Shown one piece after another: positions 12,740 through 26,210 of a stretch of DNA of 64,000 nucleotides (its first letter is position 1; each line of letters begins with the position of its first letter). The notes below the pieces were generated by a model. It had not been told where the DNA came from, searched no databases, and saw nothing but the letters and a program-made list of their open reading frames with translations. Made by a program: the position numbers and the translations under genes. The DNA is from Delphinus delphis. Taxonomy: Eukaryota; Chordata; Mammalia; Artiodactyla; Delphinidae. The stretch spans positions 21,312,148 to 21,376,147 of the forward strand of contig NC_082687.1 in the NCBI RefSeq assembly GCF_949987515.2, written 5' to 3'.

Positions 12740-15700
12740 GGAATAAAAAAATATTTTATAAACTATGAAAAATATTTAAATTCTTAAAAATCACACAATA
12801 ATCCACTTCCTCTTATAACCCGGGCCACCCAGATGGTTGTGAATTTTAACACTGAAGAATTTATCTGGATAATTTCCCTCAAACCCAGTAATGGAATCCT
12901 TTGCTTAAGCAACCCTCTTGCTTCCTCCTTTTACAGTCTCAGTTCTGTAAGTCTGTCAAAGCTAATTATCTCTCTTCTCAAATTTATTGCTCTTCAGTGT
13001 ATCATGAACACACAGATTACAAAAAGTTGAAGAAAACAAGTGAAGTGTGCATTACACTGTGAAGGAAAAGACAGACATAAATAATTACTCAGCATATCTA
13101 CTCTCTGTTAATAGAGTAATGAAAATGGCATTAGGAAGAAAGGATGAGAATACCAAAGCCGGCCAATCCCCCTTCCCTCTTCCATATATGGTTGTCCCCG
13201 CCCCCATGAGCCAATACGAGAAACTCCAACACCATCACTTTAGGGTAGAGAGGAAAGCAAAATTCTTAGGTTGGCAGTCCTCTGACATTCCAGCCCACAG
13301 ATAAACACGGAGCCTACCAAACCAGTAACACAGACAACCTGCACCTCAGCAGAGGGAACAAAGACACGATTCTCCCAGGCACACACTGTCATTAAGCTCC
13401 CTTCCTTGAAACTATTGTTACATATTTCCAAGTGTTCCATCTGGAATCTCAGACCACAAACTTCAGGTTAAGAAAAAGCCCTTGAATGATTCATATCAGT
13501 CCTTTCAATCTAAGACCAGGATCAAACACTGAAGAAAAAAAAAAAAAAGCACCAGTCCATTTGAATTTCAATAGCCGGGGTGCCAGATTTCCCAGATCTC
13601 CAAAGTACCAGTTTATCCTACTTTGCTACCCTGCAAGTTACCATGACATGGTCCAAGTTCATCGCGGGCTCCAGACCTATTCCACTCTAACATATACAAC
13701 CTCCCCCCAAATTTTTTTTTTTGATATGGTTATCCAATGTTATGACAAACAGCTTTTTCAAACAGTCCTTCAATAGGTTCCGAGAAGTGAGGAGCATGAA
13801 ATCCAAATCTCAAGTCATTGTTTCCGTGCTTCATGGAAGAAAACGAACGTGTTTTGAACATGTTTTTAAAAATCCAATAACAGCTGCAAACCATTTAGGA
13901 ATTCCCAGTTAAACTGCAAAAGACATTTTCAACCGTTTTAGCTGCAACAACTTCTAAACTGAGAAAGCTGCTTCTTTATATAAACCACCTCTGTTTACCC
14001 AACACCAGAGGATCTCGCAGGAAAGGGCTACTGCAGGATGTGAACAGTAAGAGAATGTTACAACCAGGGAGGTGCTGATCTGCACACACCACTGTGAGGA
14101 AATACCTGAAGTGATTAAAGATAAACACCACCTGCATACTCTGCAAAGGCAGCCACTGCTGCAGCCACATTTCTTGTCAAGGAGGCCGGGAGGAAGGATG
14201 GACTGAAATGCCACAGTGGATTAGAACTGGGGAAGAAAGGAGCCCAGAATAGAGGATGGGAGTGGGCCTAAGGGATGTATGTTTTACCCCCGCTGGGAAC
14301 TCACTTAGCCATTCTGCAGCCAAAACTCAAGAACCAACCGTTAAAGCAGTTTTATTTCTTTTACTTAGTATCCAGAAAGTTTTGTCCAGCTCTGACAAAC
14401 TGTCCGATTTCTTTGCATAGATGCTAACGTTAACCTCCAGATATACCTCTGAATGAATTTATGTCCATAGTTATTGAACTCTCTTCAAAACAACAGGTCT
14501 GAAACACTTCCTTTTTGTAAGATATGTTTTTTAAAAACTCCATAAATAATGAGATAAGACTTGATTCTAAGCATTTATTACCTATTCCAAATCATCTCTG
14601 GACTCTTTCAAAGAGAAATAAGAAAACGCTTTTCAAAGGAATTAGCCATTAGACGTTTACTGCAGCATAGCTGTAATCTCACCAGCCTTTGGAAAGCAGT
14701 TTTTAGCTAATAACTATAATCAGATAGCTATGAAACAACTAATATTCAAAAGAGAGAAGCATTTATCTGTCTACAATCACATAAAGGTAAAATGTTATAC
14801 TTGGGGCAAAGTGCAAGGCAGCTGTCCACCTTATACATATGTGGAAGTCATCCTTCAAAGAAGACATTCTAGTGCTAGAAATGAAAGAAACAGATCCAGG
14901 AAAAATCAGAAGCAAGCACAAAAAAAGTCAGATGACACTCCTCAGAGGGACAGTAGACTAGCAAAAACTAAACTCACTGTTTAAACTTGGCTGTCAGCAG
15001 AAGAGTCAAAGGTTGAAGTTGTATTGCGTGACCAGAGCAGCAACTTGAGGAACGTCTTCGTTGATCGTACTGGCTGGCCTAGTTGCAAGATTAGAAGCAA
15101 GGTTCTTATTTTATGTGCCCAACCAACTCTTGCTATGTAAGCTACTGAAGCAGAAGCTACCCAGCTGTCTTTAAACTGAAGCCCCCTCCCCTAAAGGCTG
15201 CACTGGGCACACAGCTGCATTTGCTTAGCAGGCCAAAGGGGTTTTTCCCACTAAGATGCTATGCAGTGCAGCTAAGTGGCAGAAAATGGCTGCCGCTACC
15301 CAGTATCTAGGTCATCAGTCGAAGCAGAGCGCTTGGTTTATTGGAATCACTTGGGAGAGAATGACCTCTGAAGTTGACACCAATCACCTACATCTCCACC
15401 CTCGGTTTACTTCTGTTGTTCACATCACTGCCACCTACCTTTTGTACAAGTTTCCAGGTCCTCCTGTCTGTCACTTGACGAAGGTAAAACATGAGACGGT
15501 GGTAAAGGAGACGAGGAAAGAGGGACACATGAGGCCAGAGGTATGTGAGGCCGAGAGACAGCAAAGGGGGGGATCCTCGTTAGAAAACAGCAGGGCCAGC
15601 CGCGGCAGCACTACCACGGATCTTCACGTGGGCTCCTGTTCAAACCGATCTTAAAACCTAAAGGAAGTTCAAATAGGTGAGGATTGCTCCTTGGGAGGTC

Positions 15701-16050
15701 ATGGTTAGTTAGAGAAGGCAGCTGCTCACTCAACCTTTTCAAGAGAACACCCTTCAGTCAGGTGAAGCCAGAATAATGTAGTAGAGCGTAAAGACAAAAA
15801 AAAAATGTAAAGAGCGTAGATCCTAGAGCCAAACTCCTCCGGCTCCGTAAAAATATAGACTCTAGTTCTTAGTATCTCGCGGTACGGCTGCTTCCAGGCC
15901 AGAGGTAAATCAAAATGACCAAGAAGCCTGAAGGAGGGCGGTCTCGAGACCACTTCAGCACCTGTGTGTAATGAAAACTGATAGGACTCACTGTGGAAAC
16001 AAACGCTGTAAGGCAACTGTGGAGGCAAGTCCATTTGGATGCATTTTCTA
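12740..16050. other. Unique intron sequence
   Basis: No supported gene. Short A and T runs occur at 13531-13547 and 13712-13722. The longest plus frame (15256-15654) starts at ATG but shows no family and no context. I treat this as ordinary intron. Confidence 0.5.
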
Positions 16051-16200
16051 CAGCTGGCCAGGTCAGCAGGTTGTTATTACCATGTTACACAGATGACTGG
16101 ATTAGTCAGGGTAACTGAACCTGTAGGAAGTGGCAACTCACGGACCTGGGATTTTTATGACCACTCAAAGGCGCACCCGCTGCCACCCCAGGTACTGTAT
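16050..16200 (-). mobile_element. MIR-like fragment, weak
   Basis: 'ttattaccatgttacacaga' and the following 'acctgggatttttatgac' segment resemble the complement of MIR, but divergence is high. Confidence 0.4.
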
Positions 16201-16589
16201 CACCAATGGATACACATTTGACACTAAAGCCATGCAGGCCTGGGGAACGCAAAGCTCAGGAAAGGTAAAGAGAACTACAAACTTGCTCAAGACAGTGAGT
16301 TTCCCACTTTCACAGCATGAACAGGAGCTGTTAACTAGACTCCTACTCGCTTGGTCATTGGGACCAGATGAAAAGAAAGTCATTGGTGTAAGACGTGTGG
16401 CCAGATATACAGCCTTTAAAAATTCACAGTGTTCACACAGACTGCAAAGACACACACCAGTTGCTAGAGTTGATACTTTTTTTTTTAAGCCATATTTTTC
16501 AGGAACACAATGATCATTTGCCCTAAAATAGGTTGTAATAAGATTCGAGGCCTATGTTAAAACAATATTAGATTAAGAGATTTTTTTGG

Positions 16590-17110
16590 CCAACTTCTTC
16601 TGTTTATACATATTACATATACGGAAAAAAGTCCAAATCTGTGCTACAGAAATGCTCACATATACAAGGATATATGGATAAGGATGTTCATTGCAATTAA
16701 GTAAGGCTTAATTGGCAGAAAATGAGGAACTACCAGAGTCTCTCGAAATAAGGGATCATTCAATAAATTATGGAATGTTTTATTATGGAATGCTATATAA
16801 CAGTTTAAAAAATGAGTTGAAGATCTATGTGGATTGAATTGGACAGGTCTCCAAAATATATTATGTGGAAAAAGTAAATCTCAGAACCACATTTATAATA
16901 TGATTCCATTCAAGTAGGAAAAAACTAACGTGTGGTGTGTGGTGATGTACACTTATAGTATATATGTGAGCAAAAAGAAGAAGGTCTGGAGAGAGATATT
17001 CTAAACCGTGATAACTTCTGGGGGCACAGGGGAGACACTGAGGAAGAGGAATCAAGTCACTTAATCTACTCATTTTCATTGAGCAATTTATTCCACAAAT
17101 ATTTGGAGTT
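16590..17110 (+). mobile_element. Ancient L1 (L1M type) 3' end
   Basis: The wording 'aaggatgttcattgcaatta', 'caataaattatggaatgttt' and 'atatgattccattcaagtag' follows the 3' part of old mammalian L1s. No coding capacity remains. Confidence 0.75.
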
Positions 17111-17127
17111 CCTCCCACGTACAGGTA

Positions 17128-17240
17128 GGTCTTTTTTTGTTGTTGCTTTTTTATTTTCTGGCCGCGCCACGTGGCTTGTGGGAACTTAGTTCCCTGACCA
17201 GGGATCGAACTCCGGCACTGGACCTCCAGGGAATTCCCAG
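17128..17240 (-). mobile_element. Short, older tRNA-Glu SINE related to CHR
   Basis: The complement reads GGGAATTCCCTGGAGGTCCA, then a tRNA-like B box (GGTTCGATCCC type, here slightly altered), then the CAA/A tail. An approximate TSD of the type 'gttagatctttt' flanks it. Confidence 0.85.
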
Positions 17241-17249
17241 TTAGATCTT

Positions 17250-18070
17250 TTTCTATCATGAGGATATAAAGAGGATAAAGAGACAAAAGCCCTATCCTCT
17301 TTTCACTGGTATTTTATTTTTATATTGTTTTAAAGTTTTATAATTTAAAAAAGATGTCATCTATTCTCCAACATTTCAGCTAATTGAACAACTTTTGCTG
17401 GCGCATTTTCGCTCATCAACACAGCCCATTTCATCTGTGAACAGCTTCCATTTTCATATAATTGTTTTTTTAATATATTAAACCAAACCTTACTCCTAAT
17501 AACCGCCATCCACTGATTCTAACTTTATCCCCTTGAGGCCATGAAGAGCACACTAATCCTTTTTTCACATGACAGCCCTTCAAATATTTTAAGAAAGCAA
17601 TCATATCATCCCTGAAATCAGACTAAACACCGCGAGGTCTCCCCACTGTTCTTCATGTGACATGGTTTCAAGTCCCTGCACCTTTCTGCTTGTTTCTTTC
17701 CAAATGCTCCCTCTCTTTGTCTAATTTCCTCTAAAAGCTTGATGTCAAGCGGTGATTATGGTGCTACAAGTGTTACCTAGTCCAGAAAAAGGAAAGAAAG
17801 ATGATCACCAGCCTCGTTTTTAACACCATCCTTTAATCTTATTCTCCACCACACCAACTAACCCTCTCCCCTCCACAAACTGATTTTATTTGAAAGACAG
17901 TGAAATAAATGTTGCTTTAGAAAGCAACGCAAGAAAGCTATAGAAAGCTTGCAAGAAGATACAAAGCATTTAGTATCCTTGGGATTTTCCTAAGTGTTGG
18001 GTTATTAATGACTTCCATTAACACGTTCTCATAAAACCATAAAGACCATTTTATACAGCTAATCTGAAAC
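17250..18070. other. Unique intron sequence
   Basis: AT-rich, no coding signal and no repeat that I can name. Confidence 0.5.
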
Positions 18071-18074
18071 ATGA

Positions 18075-18180
18075 ATGATGCTCGGCTGTGAGTCCAACCA
18101 GAGCAAGGACCCTGGTTCACTACTGTATCCCCAATGCCTAGAAATAGTGTCCAATATGTAGCAGTTGCTCAAGCCCTCAC
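18075..18180 (+). mobile_element. L2 3' end fragment
   Basis: 'agcaaggaccctggttcact', followed by 'gtatccccaatgcctagaaa' and 'tagcagttgctcaa', fits the terminal segment of L2. Confidence 0.65.
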
Positions 18181-18284
18181 CATGAGACCTTGGCTTATGC
18201 CTTAGTGAAATACGCCCCAAATCACTCTAAGTCTGCACCTGGGTGGGAGGCAAGCAAATGAGCGATAGGACAGTAATTCATAAA

Positions 18285-18480
18285 AATAAGCCTAGCCTTT
18301 GTGTAGCACCATCAAGTCTTTGGGACTCTTAACATATATTAATTCATTTGAGCCGAACAATCGCTCCGGGAGGTAAAAAGAATGACTACTGTTCACCTTC
18401 CCAGCATGAAGTGAAAAGCCAGACTGTCCCATGGCCAGAGCTGAGATGCAACAGGGCGGCCGGCGCTTTGACTTCTTCCC
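18285..18480 (-). mobile_element. MIR-like fragment, weak
   Basis: 'atatattaattcatttgagc' and the following 'gggaggtaaaaagaatgact' align loosely with the complement of MIR. Confidence 0.45.
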
Positions 18481-18610
18481 AGGGACTCTCTACCTCCCAG
18501 CAGCCTCCCCACCCCTCTCCACCTGGTTAAGTAGTAAGAGTGTTTTTGAAAAGCTGTAAGGAAAGCCACACTCTGTACTTTCAACATTCTAGGGGAGCTC
18601 CTCGTTTAAG

Positions 18611-18819
18611 GCAGGGTTTCTCAAAAGCAGCAACATTGGTATTTTGGACAGGGTGACTCTTTGTTGTGGGTGCACTGTAGGATGTTTAACAGCATCCCCT
18701 GGCTTCTACCCACTAGACAGCAGTAGCACCCCTCCAGTTGTGACAACTGAAAAATGTGTCCCAACATTGCCAAATGTTCAGGGCGGGGGCAAAATCTCCA
18801 CCGATTGAGAATTTCTGAC
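18611..18819 (+). mobile_element. MER5A (hAT-Charlie non-autonomous DNA transposon)
   Basis: Terminal inverted repeats are visible: CAGGGTTTCTCAA at the left and TTGAGAATTTCTG at the right. The internal landmarks 'aggatgtttaacagcatccc', 'acccactagacagcagtagc' and 'ttgtgacaactgaaaaatgt' match MER5A. The 8-bp flanks (gtttaagg / acttaaag) are similar, as expected for a decayed hAT target duplication. Confidence 0.88.
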
Positions 18820-18829
18820 TTAAAGGAAT

Positions 18830-21800
18830 CCTATGGTAAATCCATTTAAGTGGCAGAAGTAGTCATTTAAAGGAGCATGGAAATCTTTTAGGAAATGACT
18901 TTTTTTTTCCAGATATTGCAATACAAACAACAATGCCATTAGCTCTGAAAAATACCTATTTGAGTTTTAGTAAGGTCTGCAGGTTCAGAATAGACTACTA
19001 AAAGCACATGTTATCGCCATAAACTCCCAAGGCGCCAGGATACTATCTGTTTACCCCAAATGAGCAAAACCAATCACCTCTTTTGCCACACATTCCAGGA
19101 GATGCCTCCAAAATCCTCACCCCCTCTCGCCTCTCTTAACCTTACCACTAGAGCTCCTAAAGTCCTTTACTGGGTACCAGTCCCTTTAGATTCACTCTCA
19201 ATCACTGAGTTACTTTCAGCATCTAACAAACAATCAAAGAAAGAAAAATAACCCACCACTGTGAGAATGAAGGGCACTAGTAGAGCTTGTCTTAGAGCTG
19301 TGCAATCCTTTTGAGTCACAGTTACGACCCAGGTTGAATCTGCACAAATAGACTCAGCACTTCAGCCTTTTCTTTTGAAGGGAAAGAAGCCCCGGCCCTG
19401 CCATGGGTTTTCTGGAGGTTGAGAAAGATCTTGCGAGAGGGAAGGAAAGAAATGATACAGTAATGTATCCTAAAAATCGCCTTCGCACACATAAGCACAA
19501 GTGAAATGTGTTGAGGACTGAGAGTCCATAACGTGAAACATTACAAAACCAGATTCTACCCAACAGAATGGAGACTTCAGGAGTTAGAAATTCTGGAGGT
19601 TGTTTAAATAGCTCGCTCAAGTTTTCTATGGTTGTTAAGCCATTGCTTAAGGTGGATAAATGTTAGTTATTCTTACTTTAAAAGATTCTACTTCAGCATA
19701 AAGGTCATTCCAACCAATGGAAGGTCCAATATAATTAAAAGAGGTGTCTAAATTATTCTTAGGAAATCACTTTCCTTATGTCAGAGGAAGTACTGAAGGC
19801 CTTTTGAGATTTTTATTAAATTCCCCCAAGAACAGAATGCACAGCTTGCCATAAAAAAAAAAAAAAAAAGCACTGAGCCATAGTAGTAATGGCTTTTTCT
19901 ATGCACGTGTGTATGGTGGCCCTAAGGGAGCACCGTGTTTCTTTCCCAAATGGAGTTGCTTATCCACAGCTCAAAAGCCCCTCAACTGTTTAACAGATGG
20001 AACAGCCAGGTATACTTTTAAAACAAAGTGTGCGCCTTCTCTGATCCACGGAATAGAACCCTATGATCTTTAAGTATTCATTATACGGCAGACTCTCAAC
20101 TCCATTTTCTGAGTGATTTTATCCAGTCTTATTCCTTTAGTTCTTTAAACTTTGTTAGATTTAAACAACAAGAAAAGGTTGGGTTTTTTTTTCCTAAGTT
20201 TTTGGTGATAGCTGATTTTCCAAAAGCTCTATTTCCATCTCACAAACATGAATAGTGAATTTTTGAATGTGTCTGTCTGAAAAGCATGCTATATTTTTTA
20301 AATGAAAATTTGATGTGGGGGATCCAATAACTTTGGCGCAGACATCTGTAAATCAGCTTCTTTTGCAACGTCAAATTAGTTTGAAACAACATGAAAGTAA
20401 GCATACTATTTTACTGAAAATGTCACAGGAAAGGGGAATAACTCAGCCAGAAACTGTTGAGAAGTCACTGACATCAAGTCTAATGCTGATTAAAAAACAA
20501 ACACCTGTTATTCCCTTAAACCTAGCTTAAACAATACTGAAAATCTAAAAAGAACATACTACGCTGTCAAAGTCTTGGATGCAAGAGTGTGATTTAGCTT
20601 TTTCACTTCCATGAAGCACTACGGACTATGTACCAGAATCATTGAATGAATGAATGACATTTAAAAATCCAGTCTATTCTCTATGATTTTCACTAATGAA
20701 GAATAAATGGTATACTGAATCAAACCCATAATTATTCCAAAATAATTGGTATCTTATCCAATTGTTTCATTAGTTATAGAGGAGGAAGCACCAAAATTAA
20801 ATTTCTCTTCTTATTGCTTCTTCCCACTCTTTGGTAAAAGTGCTAAAGATCAGTGAAGAGACCAAAAGGTTGGCAGTAGGAGGCGGAAAGAAAAACAAGG
20901 CAAACAGCTGGATCTGAAAACTCAATAATCAGCCTCTGAATAATAGAGGGAAAAATGCAAAGCTATTTGGGAGAATCAAAAGGCAGATATTATGAAAATC
21001 TTGGGACTGAGTTTTAACTATGTTCCTTTTTATGAGACTTTGATGTCTGATTTCACAGTTCTCTATGATGGGTAATGTGGAAAGAGATGACAGAATTTAG
21101 CCATCTTAAGCTCAAGAATGTAGTACAGAAGTGTTAATTAATACACATGGAGCACTGATTGCAAGTAAAACTCTGTAAGCGACACTAAATAAACCCTAAG
21201 TACTTCAGACATATCCAAGAACTACTACGTAGTGTGCAGAATGGCTTATCATACTAGATTCCTCCTATAGTAGCAGCACGGATGAGAAAGAGGGAGAGAT
21301 TCCCCCATTCTTATCTCAACCAAATGGAAAAACCTTGTCAGGAAACCTTTTTAACAACAGTTGGCTATATTGGTCTCGGAGAGGTATTTAGAAAATAACT
21401 CTATGTAACTCCATTTTAAGGTTTAAAATCCTCATCCTTCTTACAGAAATGTCAGTACACCTTGTCCGGGGACTGTTCATTTTCCTCATATCAAGTGGCA
21501 GAAAACCTCCAAAGATTCTAAAGCTTGCCCTTATGATTCTAATGCAACTGGATAGAAAGTATCAAACATGCCATCTGCCTGAAAACTCAGCATTCCCTGG
21601 GAAAGGAACTCAGCCTGAAGAGCATTTTGTAGATCATGATGAATGATTAACTAACTATGCCTGTACTTTTCTGATCGTTGGCTGCCCATTACTAAATAAA
21701 ATGTACAACTAAAGTACATACATAACACAATTAAACATGTATTGTAGCGCTTTTTTTGTTCAATGCTTCTTGAGAATTAAAAGACAAACACTTGTTAAGC

Positions 21801-23725
21801 ACAGGGAGATGAAATTTCAAAAAGTTTTCACAAACTTAAGGCACACCTTGTGTGGGCTATGGAAGGTTTTTCAAGGGACACTATCAATCCTATCACCCAG
21901 GAAAGCAGAACAGGATAAGCCGAAGAAAAGGTTCATAGGAAAGATTTAGAAATGGTTTCACATTACAAGCTTGCCAAAAAACCTAGATACAAAGCCAGTA
22001 ATTTACCTTCAACAGGATAAGAAATGGGAAACCGGATTCATTTATACGGAGTTTTAGCCCTGGACTAGTATGCTGACATTTCCTGGATCTCTTCCAGGAG
22101 TAGATGGGAACATTTTGGATAGGTTGCAGTTTTCTCTAATACTCAGCGTTTAATATGCTTATTATCAAATGAATTTTATGTGATAAACTCTTCAGAGCAG
22201 GAATCACATGGATTTATACAGTCTTTAAGCTGTGTATAAATTAAGCACACTCTGAAAGTTATGATGGCGCTATGAGGTAGAAAGGTTATCAAAACACGGA
22301 ATTTATCCAGGTCAAGTAAGACTACCACCATTTTGAAATTCTGAAGACTGCATTGTCATGCTTTTTGGTATGCCTGAATGATTACACCTTCGTCAAGCCA
22401 CTCTGTCTTTGGCTTGAGAATGAACCTGTCAGTTGGAAGTTATCTTAAAATTTTAACCAGGACTTCAGGTTTAAGTACAGAAAATGAACAATGTCTCATT
22501 CTGCTACCACAAATTAAAACTATTTTGGGAGAAGACACCTTTTCAACGAGATTCTCTAATAGGTGAAATCAATAGTTCTCACCAACGACTCTTTTGGAGG
22601 GGAGGAGGGGGAGACCCTTCTGAATAAAGAAAGTGTGTGCGGGGAGAGTCATTTGACTACATGTCCAGAAACTACCTTTCACCTGAAGTAATGTAGCTTC
22701 CAACCCAGGCCTGGGCTATCCACTCTCTAACAGGGCTATTACGGACCCACACAAAACTGAGGCCCCTCCCAGCAGCCTGAAGCCAAAGGAAGATTTCTAT
22801 TTCACCTCACCCACCCTGCTTTGGGTTTGCTTGTTTGCTTTTCATGCCTATGCTTGTAAATGTATAAGAAAACAAATCAAAAGAGGTAAAGCCTTGATTA
22901 GACTGCCTTCTTAATCCAAGCCAAGCAGAAAGAGAACTAATCAATATTTAGTACTTTGGACATACTGGCCCTCAGAAGGTAAACAATAGCAATAAAACAG
23001 AAAAGAATCCTATTCATCTTTATTTTTATCATCACCATCATTATTATTTGCCTCTGGTTGATTATGGCTTTCCTTTAGGGGTTTCCAAATAGCTCAATCT
23101 GAGAACTAATTATAATTGCTCTGTGCCCCGCCCCCCTCCCAGAGCCCAACTAAAATCCAACAGCGAATTCAAAAGTGGAAGATTAACGTGGTTTTCTGCA
23201 ACCTGTTCTCAAGATTTTATCTCACACACAGGCTAAGTTAAAATACTCTTTCATTTCAGGGGCCAATGTACAATTTTAAACTATTTTTAAAGGAAAAATA
23301 ACTTGTAGAGGAGGACGTTAACTTTTTTCCTTTCTTTTTTGTGGTACCTAGAATTCACATGCAACTCTTTGCTTAAGTTTTAAGGCTGTTTAATTTCATT
23401 ACACTCATCACACATACTTGGATCACTTATATCAATGGGAGATGCATATATGAAATACAGTTAAAGGTAGAACATACTCCTGTACATCGGTATAATCGAT
23501 ACGCTACATTATTCTCACAAAATTGATAGAAAAATGTAATTGTCAGGCAATCATTTTTCAAGTTTGTTAACTTGCTGAACTGGGATTCACCATGAAATTT
23601 ACTGCTTCGGTCTCATCCACTCAAGTAAGCACTATCTTTTTGCATTTTCAAAAGTAAGCTCTGGCTTGGGCTTGCTACCTCCTTCCAGGTAACTTCAGGA
23701 CCCTGGGTTTGCTCCCACCTGCGGT
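18830..23725. other. Repeat-poor 4.9 kb of intron 1 leading to the CpG island
   Basis: Only an A run (19853-19869) and ordinary AT-rich sequence are seen. The lack of recognisable transposons over almost 5 kb next to a developmental promoter hints at regulatory constraint, but no specific element can be named. Confidence 0.5.
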
Positions 23726-24370
23726 TGTATCATAACCCAGGCGCGCGCACCCGGAGTGCCCCCACTACCCTCCCAGGGCCGACATGGCACCCTCGAGAGA
23801 ACACAACCCAAACGCTAAAACTTTCCGGCCGCAAACTCTACTGCTCTCGCCCGCGATCAAAAGCGACCGGGCACCGGCTTTTTGTTCCAGCGCTGGTCAG
23901 CTGGCGAGGTAACGCCACAACAGTCCTCCATCCCCAAAGGTCGGGAGAGAGGCCGTGGGACTGAGATTTTTGGAGCCTCCCGAAAAGCCCGTTCCTACGC
24001 AATCCGAGCGTGTGGGGCGTACAAACACAGGAAAAGAGGGCGTGGAGCAGGCAACGAAGATATTCTCAGCGCCTTTCAAATACTACTTGTCTCAGGTTCA
24101 CGAAGTGAGTCTCCCCATCGGTGGCAGAGCGCGAAGGGGGGGCGGGGAATGGGAGACGGCGCGGACCCGGAGAGAAATAGGTACCAGCAGGGCATGCGAG
24201 ATACAGTCAAGATGCAGGTCCGACCCCGCCTCCGGGTACAATCAGAAAAGCTACAGTGTGTCAGTGGCTTTCGGCTTCCTGTTTGTAAAGCGAGAACCTC
24301 CCTCCCTGACTCTACGACCGTCGTTCTCCCTCCCCACCGAGTCCGCCTCTTCTTCGCGCTCCGGGCTAGC

Positions 24371-24435
24371 TCGGAGGCGGGGGGGCGGGGTGGGGGGGGA
24401 GCGCGGGCCCGCGGGGCGGGGGCGGCCGCGGGGGA
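24371..24435 (+). promoter_or_regulatory. G-quadruplex-prone GC-box cluster
   Basis: Dense G runs (GGCGGGGGGGCGGGG and following) and several GGGCGG cores lie in proximal MAML3 intron 1. The G-rich strand is the plus strand, which is the template for MAML3 transcription. Confidence 0.6.
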
Positions 24436-24554
24436 GGGGCAGGGCCTCGGGGCGCAGCGCCCCTCCCTGCCGGGCGGCCTCCGGGGCGAGCCGGGCCGCG
24501 AGGCGGACAAAGCGCGTCCCGCTCCCTCCCCCACGGCCGCGTTCCAGAAGGGAG

Positions 24555-24722
24555 GGGGAAGGCGGGCTCGAGGAAGGTGGGAGGAGGAAAAGGAGTACGG
24601 AGGGGGGCGAGGAAGGGGAGGAGGGAAGGTGCTGCCGGCGGGACTGGGCAGGATCGCGCCGAGGAGGGAGGGGAGGGAGGAGGGGCTGGGCGGCCTCGGA
24701 GAGCAGGGAGGAGGGAAGGATT
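24555..24722. repeat. Polypurine tract
   Basis: Nearly all A/G on the plus strand with GGGAGG-type units. It makes long spurious frames on both strands and is not coding. Confidence 0.65.
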
Positions 24723-24762
24723 CTTGAAGCCCAAGATAAACAAATTGTTCCTCTTCACGTGC

Positions 24763-24790
24763 GGGGTGGGGGGAGGTGGGGAGGGTGGGG
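24763..24790 (+). promoter_or_regulatory. G-quadruplex-prone tract
   Basis: At least five runs of three or more G, separated by one or two bases (GGGGTGGGGGGAGGTGGGG and on), meet the usual G4 pattern. A CACGTG E-box lies directly upstream. Confidence 0.6.
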
Positions 24791-26210
24791 AGTGAGCGCG
24801 GCGGCCTCTCCTCTTCCCCTCCCCCAAGCCGGCTCTTTGTCACGGAACGCCCAGCGAAAGCCCGCGCCCGCACCCGCACCACCTCCGACGCCGACGACCC
24901 CCAGACCGGGGACGTGCGCGTGTTATAAGCCGCACAACGAGAGGGCCTCCCGCGCCGCCGATCGAGGTGCGGTCTGCAGGGGAAACGCGAGAAGGCGCGC
25001 GGCCCCGCTACGCTCCCGGATTCCCACCGCCCGCCCCACTCCGCACACGCGCGCAGCCCAAATCCGGGCCGTGCGGCGGTGGAGGGGGCTGCAGACACCT
25101 TTCTCAAGCTTCCGGCTCCCCCCCACGAAAGGAAAGCAAAAGAACCGGAGAGTGGAGATAGGAGAAAGGATTCTACCCTCAGGGTTAGGGGGTGGGAACT
25201 GCCCCTTCCTCCCGGAGAAGTTAAGCCATTGGCTGCTCCTCCTACCTCCAACCCACCCACCCAGCCATTTAAGCCTCTTTCACCTCCCCGCTACCTTCCA
25301 CTCCTCCGGGCTTATCAGACTGGCCCGGAAAGTTGGCGGGGAGCGGGGCGGGAGAGCAGCGGAGAAAGCTCTGTGCAAGCAAGTTTAAGAGGAGGAGGGG
25401 AGAGAATGCCCGGCGAAGTTGCGTGGCGGGGACTCTCCGCGCAAGCCCAGGGCGTCGCTCTCCCCTCCAGCCCCGGCGAGTGCCGCGACCCTCGGAGCCG
25501 CTCCACCTGCCGGGCCGGCCCGGGGTCTCGAGCTGCGAGGGAGCGCATCCGCGCGCGCTCTCGTGGACGCTCGCGCGCGCGCGCAGCCACCTTCGCTTGC
25601 TTCTCACCCACCTCAAAGTTCATTCACAAAACTCTCAGACTTTCTCAGCCCAAAGAGGGTGAGCTGGGGAGAGGAGGCGAGAGCATCTCCCTTCCTCCCC
25701 CTCCTCCTCCCCCCAGGTTCGAGGGCCTGGTGCCCGCCCAGAATCTGCGACAGCATCCATTTCTCCCTGCACTCGGCGGACGTGCTGAGAGGGGTGGGCG
25801 AAGGGGGACCGGTCTGGGGAGCCCAGGCGGCCAGGCGAGGGGTGGGGTGGGGAGCGGTGAAGAGGAGGAGCGAGGTTTCAACTCTGGGTTCCCTCTTTCA
25901 AATCGGTATCTAAGAAAGGGAGAGGGGGGTAAAACTTTTCCAGGGCCTCACTCCGACGCTCCTCCAGGCTCCCTCCGCCCCTCGCAGTCGTGACTGGCTT
26001 CTCCCCCTCTCGCCCCCTCTTCCCCAAATCTGACAACCCTGACAGATGAACAGGTAGCGGCGACGGCAGCTTTCACCTCACAAAAGTTGACGTTAACCCT
26101 TCGGCTTCAGCCCACTTCGCCCGCCGTGCAAATCAGATCCCCGTGCCCCCCGTGTAAGAAGCTCCACGCCCCCCCCCCCACGCGCGCGCCCCGTGCCCGC
26201 TGCCAGCGCG

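Noticed and set aside
24076..25260. A 394-codon minus-strand frame in MAML3 intron 1
   Set aside because: Mirror of the same GC-rich tract with Pro/Ser/Arg low complexity, no family and no splice context.
23955..25388. A 477-codon plus-strand frame across the CpG island
   Set aside because: Composition is Arg/Gly/Pro-rich and driven by GC content, overlapping long frames exist on both strands, and no domain is recognisable. Stop codons are rare in such GC-rich DNA.
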